The position numbers were made by a program, and so were the translations under genes. DNA of 35,360 nt, from the NCBI GenBank assembly GCA_949067325.1, contig CARTDZ010000002.1, positions 12,735 to 48,094 of the forward strand. Reading direction: 5' to 3'. This document shows, one piece after another, positions 29,385-35,360 of this stretch. This DNA comes from an uncultured Eubacteriales bacterium (GTDB taxonomy: Bacteria > Bacillota > Clostridia > Christensenellales > UBA1242). Within the stretch, counting starts at the first letter, position 1. The number at the start of each line of letters is the position of its first letter. Under the pieces are notes generated by a model. It saw only the letters and a list, made by a program, of their open reading frames with translations. It ran no database searches and was not told the origin of the DNA.

Positions 29385-30731
29385 TTAAAACTTTCGTGTG
29401 TAGTCAACCTCAACAACCGTCTTTTTTTCTTCCTCTTTTTTCTTGCTATGATCATTCCATTTGTTGATAATGTAGTTTTGCAATGGAATGAGCAAAGCGC
29501 TTATAAGTTGACTGATAAACATATAAATTGCAAACACGCTGTTGTAGAAAATTGCGAATATACCAAATATGCAAGGCATTATAAATTTCAAAAATTTTCC
29601 GCCTGCTTGAACTGGTGCTTCTTGTCCTTTTTTCTTTCTTGTAGAAAGCCACATTGACAAGAATGAAGCCAAAACACAAAGCACTGGCAAGATAAGATAA
29701 CCATTTACTCGACCTTCTTGCTCTCTCAAATCTGTCATGAATGAGTTGTAAATAAATTCTTCGCCTTCTTCAATCTTGGCAGCTCCGACTTTTGCTGAAT
29801 AGTTTTCATAAGTGAAAACAGAACGCTCAAAAGGTGAGTCTGCAATCCAAATATTGTCAATCCAAAGGAAGTTTTCCTTGTTTTCGTTAAACTTTATTTT
29901 TACAAATTCAATTGCTACATTTTGGAATGCTTCTGTAAAATATATGTTTTCTGTCGTAACATTTCCTTCAGCGTCAGTTGTTTCCTTTGTATCAACAACA
30001 ACTTTCTTTTCGTCAAAGTTTTTAAGTATTGCTGTCAAATTCAAGTTGGTGCTGTCGATTATTTCAACCTCTTGACCTTCTTCATTCGTTTCAGTTCGTT
30101 TAGTTGAAAAATCTGTTTGATATGGCATGAATGCCACTTTTTCATTATTATCTTTTTTGAACAAGCCGATATAATCTACTTTTTCTTCACCTTCGCCTTC
30201 GCTATAACGCTTAAAATAAAGGTTTTGATAGTCTTTGAAAGTTTCAGTCTCTTGTGAAAGTGAATTTGTGTATTCATTTGTCAAAACAACACAATTTGCA
30301 TAGTCGTATTTAAGTTCTTGATAATTACTTGCGATTTTGTAGGCAGCCATGTTGTTAAGCCCGCCAAACAGTGTGAAGAAAATCACCATGTTGAGTGCAA
30401 GGAATAAAAACATAAAAGCGCAACTTCCCATTCCCTTTGAATTGGTCTTTTGATATAACTCATTTTGTTTCTGTTTGAGCAACTTTGGATTGTTGGCATA
30501 CTTTTTGTTTAAGTTTTCAAGTTCAGGCTTCATTTTTGCCTGTTGTTCGCTCATCTTAAACGACATACGTCTGTTTAATGTGTCAATTGGCGCCCAAATA
30601 AGTCTTATTATGATAGTAAGCAAAATGATTGCCAAAATATAGTTGTTTGTAAAGCCTTCAAAAGCTCGGATAATAGTCTCCCACATACCAGTCGGCTCGC
30701 TGAGTGCGAGTAGGGTGCTTAAAATAGCCAT
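29385..30731 (-). CDS. yidC: Membrane protein insertase YidC (OxaA/SpoIIIJ) with an expanded loop
   Basis: The 448-residue protein inserts membrane proteins with or without SecYEG. The conserved Arg43 lies in TM1 ('AIILLTIIIRLIWAPI'), and the cytoplasmic hairpin 'KMSEQQAKMKPELENLNKKY' follows. TM2 is near 105-124, and TM3-5 lie between 343 and 420. Bacillus homologues have about 260 residues. Here the extracytoplasmic loop between TM2 and TM3 is expanded to about 215 residues (125-342), interrupting the usual 'FLWIDNIWIADSPF' region. It has no visible signal peptide. AAAGGAG before the ATG lies in the yidD tail, with which it overlaps by 13 bases. Confidence 0.95.
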   Translation of the reverse strand: MAILSTLLALSEPTGMWETIIRAFEGFTNNYILAIILLTIIIRLIWAPIDTLNRRMSFKMSEQQAKMKPELENLNKKYANNPKLLKQKQNELYQKTNSKGMGSCAFMFLFLALNMVIFFTLFGGLNNMAAYKIASNYQELKYDYANCVVLTNEYTNSLSQETETFKDYQNLYFKRYSEGEGEEKVDYIGLFKKDNNEKVAFMPYQTDFSTKRTETNEEGQEVEIIDSTNLNLTAILKNFDEKKVVVDTKETTDAEGNVTTENIYFTEAFQNVAIEFVKIKFNENKENFLWIDNIWIADSPFERSVFTYENYSAKVGAAKIEEGEEFIYNSFMTDLREQEGRVNGYLILPVLCVLASFLSMWLSTRKKKGQEAPVQAGGKFLKFIMPCIFGIFAIFYNSVFAIYMFISQLISALLIPLQNYIINKWNDHSKKKEEEKKTVVEVDYTRKF

Positions 30732-30988
30732 TTGCCTTCTCCTTTAATATTTATTGGCAATGGGTCATAACCATAACATTTATTTCTTGGCGTGCATCTA
30801 CAAATTCTTTTTAAACCTAAAAAACAACCTTTAAAAACGCCATACTCTTTAAGAGCTTGCAAAAAATAGTTTGAACAGCTTGGGCTGTATCTGCAAACAT
30901 GAGGAAGAAGAGGAGAAATGCAATATTTATAAAAATAAATAGGAGTGCTTGCCAAAAACGAAATTGAGCTTTTTAAAAACTTTTTCAT
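30719..30988 (-). CDS. yidD: Membrane protein insertion efficiency factor YidD
   Basis: The 89-residue protein shows the family pattern 'CRYSPSCSNYFLQALKEYGVFKGCFLGLKRICRCTPRNKCYGYDPLP', with the two pairs of Cys. The family assists insertion of membrane proteins with YidC. An amphipathic N-terminal helix precedes it. Its ATG overlaps the rnpA stop (ATGA) and its end overlaps yidC by 13 bases. Confidence 0.95.
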   Translation of the reverse strand: MKKFLKSSISFLASTPIYFYKYCISPLLPHVCRYSPSCSNYFLQALKEYGVFKGCFLGLKRICRCTPRNKCYGYDPLPINIKGEGKWLF

Positions 30989-31335
30989 TTTGAAAACAAT
31001 CTTTTCAATTGCTCTTTAAGTTCGTCGAAGCCTAGTTCACAAGCTCCGTCTCTTGCAAGCAATACATAATTGAAATAATTTTCTGGCAAATTTTCAACTC
31101 TTACGATTTCTTTAAGTCTTCTTTTAAGCTTGTTTCTCTTGTTGGCTTTTCCTTGCTTTTTGCTTACTGAAATGCCAATCTTGTAAACCTTAAACTTGCT
31201 TGGAACAGCAAAAAGTGTCAGATTTTTGGTAGACTTTCTTTTTCCTTTTTTGTAGATATAACTAAAATGCTTATTCTTTTTTAACCTATGGTCAACCCTT
31301 TCTTTTGTTTTAAGCTGAGAGTTTTTTTCTTCCAC
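30985..31335 (-). CDS. rnpA: Ribonuclease P protein component
   Basis: The 116-residue basic protein contains 'HRLKKNKHFSYIYKKGKRKSTKNLTLF', 'KIGISVSKKQGKANKRNKLKRRLKEIVR' (the RNR signature region) and 'VLLARDGACEL'. It binds RNase P RNA and helps cleave tRNA precursors. No ATG is available before the family start. The only in-frame start is a GTG at 31335, which lies 26 bases inside rpmH, so the two genes overlap. Its N-terminus is about 10 residues longer than usual. Confidence 0.93.
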   Translation of the reverse strand: MEEKNSQLKTKERVDHRLKKNKHFSYIYKKGKRKSTKNLTLFAVPSKFKVYKIGISVSKKQGKANKRNKLKRRLKEIVRVENLPENYFNYVLLARDGACELGFDELKEQLKRLFSK

Positions 31336-31444
31336 GATTTCTTCTTCTTTTCAAAACATTTCTTCCGCTTTTAGTTCTCATTCTTTGTCTGAAACCATGA
31401 ACTTTGCTTCTTTGTCTTTTCTTTGGTTGATATGTTCTTTTCAT
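31310..31444 (-). CDS. rpmH: 50S ribosomal protein L34
   Basis: A 44-residue protein, basic throughout: 'MKRTYQPKKRQRSKVHGFRQ' followed by 'RMRTKSGRNVLKRRRNRGRK' and 'KLSA'. This matches bacterial L34 fully. AAGGAGG lies nine bases before the ATG. It has a perfect promoter at 31481-31509 and its last codons overlap the rnpA start. Confidence 0.98.
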   Translation of the reverse strand: MKRTYQPKKRQRSKVHGFRQRMRTKSGRNVLKRRRNRGRKKLSA

Positions 31445-31480
31445 GATAGCTTTGCCTCCTTATACTTTAGTAACTCTTTT

Positions 31481-31509
31481 ATTATAATTAAATAAATACA
31501 TTTTGTCAA
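31481..31509 (-). promoter_or_regulatory. Promoter of rpmH and the rpmH-rnpA-yidD-yidC-jag operon
   Basis: On the minus strand TTGACA (31509-31504), 17 bp, TATAAT (31486-31481): a consensus sigma-A promoter. Confidence 0.9.
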
Positions 31510-31528
31510 TCACAAATCAAACTTTTTT

Positions 31529-31545
31529 GACAAAGCTTTGTCGAA
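31529..31545. promoter_or_regulatory. Palindrome with a 0A box between divergent promoters
   Basis: GACAAAGCTTTGTC (31529-31542) is a perfect 14-bp palindrome; TGTCGAA (31539-31545), a perfect 0A box, overlaps its right end. It lies between the rpmH and Cys-rich gene promoters. Confidence 0.4.
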
Positions 31546-31572
31546 ATGACAAAAATTTAATATAATTCTGTG

Positions 31573-31601
31573 TTGACAGCAATAAAATATTGTGGTATAA
31601 T
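31573..31601 (+). promoter_or_regulatory. Promoter of the Cys-rich protein gene
   Basis: TTGACA (31573-31578), 17 bp, TATAAT (31596-31601) with an extended TGG: a full consensus promoter. Confidence 0.9.
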
Positions 31602-31624
31602 CTGACGTTGTAAAGGAGATAAAA

Positions 31625-31963
31625 ATGAAAGAATACATCATTTTGACAGACAACAAAACAGGTGAAAAGGAAGCACATAAGGTAAACAAATTTGACTTTG
31701 GCTATATTGACTACAAAAATCAACCACCAGTTTCAACATCATACGCAAATTTTTACACAGCATGCTGTTGTCATATAACTAAGATTAACAACAAACACAA
31801 AGGTCAAATAATTTACAAAGTCAGAACAAAAAAGTGTCCATTTAAAATTTTGACAACACCTGCAAGGATTGTACAAACAGAAAAATTACTCATAAGCAAA
31901 ATTAAAGCTGAACACATTTCTCTCTGTCCAAAATGCTTCCCAAACATTGAAAATGAAAAATAA
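31625..31963 (+). CDS. Cys-rich protein of unknown function, possible zinc ribbon
   Basis: The 112-residue protein has 'TACCCHITK' near residue 41, a Cys in 'KKCPF' near 74, and 'SLCPKCFPN' near 100. These could bind a zinc ion. The rest is basic, with about 20 Lys, and it has no signal peptide. I recognise no family. AAAGGAG precedes the ATG and a strong promoter drives it. It lies between rpmH and dut, divergent from rpmH. Confidence 0.65.
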   Translation: MKEYIILTDNKTGEKEAHKVNKFDFGYIDYKNQPPVSTSYANFYTACCCHITKINNKHKGQIIYKVRTKKCPFKILTTPARIVQTEKLLISKIKAEHISLCPKCFPNIENEK

Positions 31964-31990
31964 AGATAAAACTATTTATCTTTTTTTTGT
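31962..31990 (+). terminator. Terminator of the Cys-rich gene
   Basis: AAAGATAAA (31962-31970) pairs with TTTATCTTT (31975-31983) around ACTA, followed by T5. It overlaps the stop codon. Confidence 0.8.
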
Positions 31991-32022
31991 TTTTGTGCTA
32001 ATATTGTTTATAGGAGAAAATT

Positions 32023-32538
32023 ATGTTTAACAAAAGAAAAATATTTTTTGCAAAATTAAAAGACAAGGCAATTATTCCAAACAAAAAAGATGAAAATGCA
32101 GGCTATGATGTTTTTGCATGCTTTGATGATGAGTTTATAAAAATTGAGCCTCATGAAACAAAACTTATTCCTCTTGGCATAGCTTGGGCTTGCAACAAAA
32201 ATTTTTATATGCAAATTGAAGAACGTTCTAGCACTGGCCTTAAAGGTTTGAAGAGAAGCGCAGGTATTGTAGATAGTGGATATCGTGGTGAATTAAAAGT
32301 TGAAATACACAATGCAAACATCTTTCCTGTGTATATCTCAAATATAAGTGAAAACGAACTTGTAAGCAAAGAAAAAATAAAAGGCAAATTTTTGTATTAT
32401 TCAACTCAAAACGCAATTGCTCAAGCAGTAATTCATAGGGTAGAAAAGACAAGAGTTAAAGAAATAAATTATGACAATCTTTTAAAGATTAAATCTACAA
32501 GAATGAAAGAAGGTTGGGGTTCTTCAAACAAAGTATAA
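32023..32538 (+). CDS. dut: dUTP diphosphatase (dUTPase)
   Basis: The 171-residue protein has the five dUTPase motifs: 'ENAGYDVFA', 'ERSSTGLKG', 'GIVDSGYRGELKVEIHN' (catalytic Asp), 'NAIAQAVIHR' and C-terminal 'RMKEGWGSS'. It converts dUTP to dUMP and pyrophosphate, keeping uracil out of DNA. About 15-20 residues between motifs 3 and 4 ('ISENELVSKEKIKGKFLYYS') are longer than in typical trimeric enzymes. AGGAG lies before the ATG. Its location beside dnaN may reflect a role near replication, but this is inference. Confidence 0.93.
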   Translation: MFNKRKIFFAKLKDKAIIPNKKDENAGYDVFACFDDEFIKIEPHETKLIPLGIAWACNKNFYMQIEERSSTGLKGLKRSAGIVDSGYRGELKVEIHNANIFPVYISNISENELVSKEKIKGKFLYYSTQNAIAQAVIHRVEKTRVKEINYDNLLKIKSTRMKEGWGSSNKV

Positions 32539-32584
32539 AAGTTCTTTTTTAATTTTTTACTATTTATAAAAAAACTTAATAATA

Positions 32585-32617
32585 AAAAACAACTCAAGAA
32601 ACTATTGAGTTGTTTTA
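32585..32617. terminator. Bidirectional terminator between dut and dnaN
   Basis: CAACTCAA (32590-32597) pairs with TTGAGTTG (32605-32612) around a 7-nt loop, flanked by A5 and T4. Confidence 0.85.
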
Positions 32618-32620
32618 TTT

Positions 32621-33721
32621 TTAACCTATTACTCTTACTGGCAAAATGAGATATAAAAATTCATCTTCTTCAGTTGGAACAATAACACAAGGTGTTGATG
32701 ATTTGTTGAAGCAAACTTTTACAAACTCGTTTGCATTCACTCTCAAACTTTCGAGAAAATATCTTGGGTTGAAAGAAATCACCAAATCTTTGCCACTTAC
32801 TGTGACTGGTATATTTTCTTTTATGTTTCCAAGCTCTGAATTTGAAGTAATGCAAAGATTGTTTTCTTTTATATCAAACTTTACAAAGTTGTTTGATGAA
32901 GTTTTTGAAAGAAGTGTTGCTCTTTCAAGCGCTTGTTCAAATTGTTCTTTGTTTATGATAACAAAAGTCTCATAGTTTACAGGTATTATCTGCTTGTAGT
33001 TTATATAATCACCTTCCAAAAGTCTTGAAGTAACCTTTGTATCTCCAAGGTCAACCATGATTGTATAGTCGTCGATATAAACATTTATGATATCTTCACT
33101 GTCATCAATAAGCTTTGAAAGCTCGCTCAAACTTCTTGAAGGCACAACAATTGATTTTTTTATATCTGAAGTTATAGATTTTTTAACTCTTGCAAGCCTG
33201 TAACCATCAAGTGCAACAACATTTAATTCTTTGCCATTGATGTCGAAAAGCACACCTTTCAAAATTGGCCTTGAGTCATCAATTGCTACTGAAAATATTG
33301 ACTTTGACACGCAAGTTTTAAAATCTTTTTTGCTTATGCCAAAAAATTCAGTTGTCTGTATTTTCTTAAAGCCTGGGTATTCAATAGGGTTGTAGCATTG
33401 GATCATACTTTCGCTGTCTTCATAACGTATGATAAGCTGATTTTTTTCATTGAGTTCAAGTTCAATTTCGCTGTTTGTAAGCTTTTTGACAAACTCGGTG
33501 ATAAATCTTCCTGGCACTACTGTTTCGCCTTCAACTTTTACGTCTGCTTTGATTTTCTTTTCAATAGAAAGTTCTGTATCAGTGGCACTCATAGTAAGAG
33601 TTCCATCTTCAGCAATAAGTTTTATTCCTTCCAAAATAGGATTTGTTATTTTGTTTGATATAGCTTTGCTTACTTTCAAAAGTGAATCTGAAAGTTCAAG
33701 TCCTTGACATACTACGATCAT
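32621..33721 (-). CDS. dnaN: DNA polymerase III beta subunit (sliding clamp)
   Basis: The 366-residue clamp protein encircles DNA as a dimer and tethers DNA polymerase III. Typical features are 'NPILEGIKLIAEDGTLTMSATDTELSIE', 'VPGRFITEFVKKL', 'DDSRPILKGVLFDI' and 'LDGYRLA', with the C-terminal 'YLILPVRV'. TAAGGAG precedes the ATG. It is separated from dnaA by 286 bp containing DnaA boxes and has its own promoter. Confidence 0.97.
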   Translation of the reverse strand: MIVVCQGLELSDSLLKVSKAISNKITNPILEGIKLIAEDGTLTMSATDTELSIEKKIKADVKVEGETVVPGRFITEFVKKLTNSEIELELNEKNQLIIRYEDSESMIQCYNPIEYPGFKKIQTTEFFGISKKDFKTCVSKSIFSVAIDDSRPILKGVLFDINGKELNVVALDGYRLARVKKSITSDIKKSIVVPSRSLSELSKLIDDSEDIINVYIDDYTIMVDLGDTKVTSRLLEGDYINYKQIIPVNYETFVIINKEQFEQALERATLLSKTSSNNFVKFDIKENNLCITSNSELGNIKENIPVTVSGKDLVISFNPRYFLESLRVNANEFVKVCFNKSSTPCVIVPTEEDEFLYLILPVRVIG

Positions 33722-34016
33722 TGTTTTTCTCCTTATTCAAAAATATTTTAGCACACCTTGACAAGCGTTGTCAACGTATCTAGGCAATAATAAAATTTAA
33801 GTTTTCTCTGTCACTGTCCCGCCTAAAAAATGAAAGTATTTATATGTTAAATATGTTAAATAATAGTATTCTTAATAAGCTTTTGTGGAAATGTTGACAA
33901 GGTGTTGCCTGTTGCCACAGGTAGTATATTTTTTTTAAAAATCAATATTAGACACACAATATATAGTGTTTTGAAAATGTGGATAACTTGTGGACAAACT
34001 ATCACAATTATCCACC
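33722..34016. other. Probable oriC region between dnaN and dnaA
   Basis: Next to dnaA lie TGTGGATAA (33978-33986, a perfect DnaA box), TGTGGACAA (33989-33997, one mismatch, 11 bp away) and TTATCCACC (34008-34016, one mismatch, overlapping the dnaA stop). Very AT-rich sequence follows toward dnaN, e.g. 33840-33880 and 33930-33960, a plausible unwinding region. The classical dnaA-dnaN origin location fits. Confidence 0.65.
33745..33774 (-). promoter_or_regulatory. dnaN promoter with an overlapping palindrome
   Basis: On the minus strand TTGACA (33774-33769), 18 bp, TAAAAT (33750-33745). The -35 is part of a perfect inverted repeat TTGACAA-gcg-TTGTCAA (33758-33774), a likely operator. Confidence 0.6.
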
Positions 34017-35360
34017 TTTCAACATTTTGCGAATTTCTGAAATAAAAGTTCTTGTCTTTTGTGAAGTCTTTATTTGATCAGAAATTTTGTCGCGACTATG
34101 CATGATGGTTGTATGATCTCTTCCACCAAAAACTTTTCCTATAGAAACAAGAGGCATTTCAATGATTTCGCTTATAAGATAAATGGCTATCATACGAGGT
34201 TCAACCACTTCTTTAGATTTCTTTTTACCAATAATATCTTGCTTTGTTATGTCGAAATAATTGCACACAGCTTCGATAATATCATCAGCAGTGAGGCCTT
34301 GATTTTTTTCTTCTTCTACAAGGCTGTCAAGTGCTGCCTTAGCTTCTTCCATGCTTGCAGAACGCTTGCCAAGCAGGTTTGCAAGGAAGTAAACTTTTGA
34401 AAGCATACCTTCAAGTTCACGAATATTTGTATCAGCTTTTTCAGCGATATAATCTATTACATCATCATCAATAACATATTTTTCAAGCTGACATTTTTTG
34501 CGAAGGATTGCAACTTTGGTTTCAAAATCAGGTGCTTGAATGTCTTGAATAAGTCCACAAGTAAATCTTGAACGCAAGCGATCTGCCAGTGTTTCGATAT
34601 CTTTTGGTGGTCTATCAGATGAAATAATGATTTGTTTGTTGTTTTGAAAAAGTTCGTTGAAAGTATGAAAAAATTCTTCTTGAGTTGATGTCTTTTTTGA
34701 AATAAACTGAATATCATCAACCATCAAAACGTCAAGATTGCGATACTTTGCTCTAAACTCGAGCGTAGCTTTTGTTTTGCTTGCAGAACCTAAACTTTCA
34801 ATATAAGCGTTTGCAAATTGCTCGCAAGTGACATACATAACTTTCAAATTGGGATTATATTCTCTCAAATAATTGCCTATTGCATGCAAAATGTGAGTTT
34901 TGCCAAGACCAACACCACCATAAATGAAGAGAGGGTTAAATTTTTCTCCAGGGTGTTCAGCAACAGCTCTTGCAGCAGCGTAAACAAATTGGTTTGATTT
35001 GCCAACGACAAAGTTGTCAAACGTGTATTTGTTGTTGAATGGGTTTTTTGAAAGTTCTACAGCTTTATTGACATTTTTGTCACCATGTTTTTCAACGTAT
35101 TCTATTTCTTCGTTCTGGTCCAAAATTTCAATTTCGACACCTTCGCCAAAAATATCAGAAGTCGCTTCTTTAAGTTTGTCTAGATAATTTCTTAAAATTT
35201 GATTTTTTGCTGAAACTGAATTTGTAGAGATTATCAAAGTCTTGTTTTCAACAAAGTCAACCACCTTAAGAGGCTTAAACCACATCACAAACGAAACATT
35301 TGAAACAGTTATTTCAAGTTTTTCAAGCACTGCTTGCCAAAGAGAATTTAAATCTTGCAT
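34008..35360 (-). CDS. dnaA: Chromosomal replication initiator DnaA
   Basis: The 450-residue protein is complete. Domain I begins 'LWQAVLEKLE', a short linker follows, and the AAA+ domain has Walker A 'YGGVGLGKTHIL' and Walker B 'VLMVDDIQFI' with 'SDRPPKDI'. The C-terminal DNA-binding helix 'VFGGRDHTTIMHSRDKI' recognises DnaA boxes. It opens oriC and initiates replication. The window ends with its ATG, so promoter and ribosome site are outside. The stop overlaps a near-consensus DnaA box. Confidence 0.98.
   Translation of the reverse strand: MQDLNSLWQAVLEKLEITVSNVSFVMWFKPLKVVDFVENKTLIISTNSVSAKNQILRNYLDKLKEATSDIFGEGVEIEILDQNEEIEYVEKHGDKNVNKAVELSKNPFNNKYTFDNFVVGKSNQFVYAAARAVAEHPGEKFNPLFIYGGVGLGKTHILHAIGNYLREYNPNLKVMYVTCEQFANAYIESLGSASKTKATLEFRAKYRNLDVLMVDDIQFISKKTSTQEEFFHTFNELFQNNKQIIISSDRPPKDIETLADRLRSRFTCGLIQDIQAPDFETKVAILRKKCQLEKYVIDDDVIDYIAEKADTNIRELEGMLSKVYFLANLLGKRSASMEEAKAALDSLVEEEKNQGLTADDIIEAVCNYFDITKQDIIGKKKSKEVVEPRMIAIYLISEIIEMPLVSIGKVFGGRDHTTIMHSRDKISDQIKTSQKTRTFISEIRKMLKGG

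Overview
The window is a low-GC stretch of chromosome from an anaerobic, Firmicutes-type (Clostridia-like) bacterium, and it ends exactly at the dnaA start codon. The evidence is a spo0A homologue, pyruvate formate-lyase with its activase, rubrerythrin, frequent AGGAG ribosome sites and textbook TTGACA/TATAAT promoters. The order dnaA-dnaN-(dut)-rpmH-rnpA-yidD-yidC-jag-mnmE-mnmG-rsmG-parA-parB is also the classical Gram-positive origin order. I cannot name a genus from the sequence alone.

Right half (about 20.3-35.4 kb): the origin-proximal housekeeping block lies almost entirely on the minus strand. dnaA and dnaN are separated by a small DnaA-box cluster (likely oriC). Next comes an inserted plus-strand pair, a Cys-rich protein and a dUTPase. 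The tightly overlapped rpmH/rnpA/yidD/yidC/jag run follows. Two tandem plus-strand paralogues of unknown function sit between jag and mnmE. mnmE, mnmG, rsmG, parA and parB follow, with two perfect parS sites just beyond parB.

Left half (0-20.3 kb): mostly short transcription units, each with a clear promoter and hairpin terminator. They include a P-loop protein, an SH3-like membrane protein, a fibre-like coiled-coil protein, a PflX-like radical SAM protein, an Smr protein, Spo0A, a DUF5050-like lipoprotein, yqeY plus a metallophosphoesterase, pflB-pflA, an acidic secreted protein, a NIF3/CutA-like protein, a PIN-domain protein, rubrerythrin and three tRNAs (Met-CAT, Leu-TAG, Ser-GGA). Two places look degenerate: a tfoX-like remnant joined to the start of a YdjC/ChbG-like gene, and a small plus-strand ORF broken at an A7 run.

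Most noteworthy are five things. (1) A run of DnaA boxes about 34 kb from dnaA, all in one orientation at 21-22 bp (two helical turns). (2) A Spo0A whose receiver phospho-acceptor Asp is Glu, with two perfect 0A boxes upstream. (3) At least five genes whose -10 box lies 6-7 nt before the ATG, so their mRNAs should be leaderless. (4) The tandem leaderless paralogues between jag and mnmE, one of which keeps a conserved-looking Cys that the other has lost. (5) A YidC with an extracytoplasmic loop expanded by well over 150 residues. No CRISPR array, insertion sequence or intact prophage is visible.
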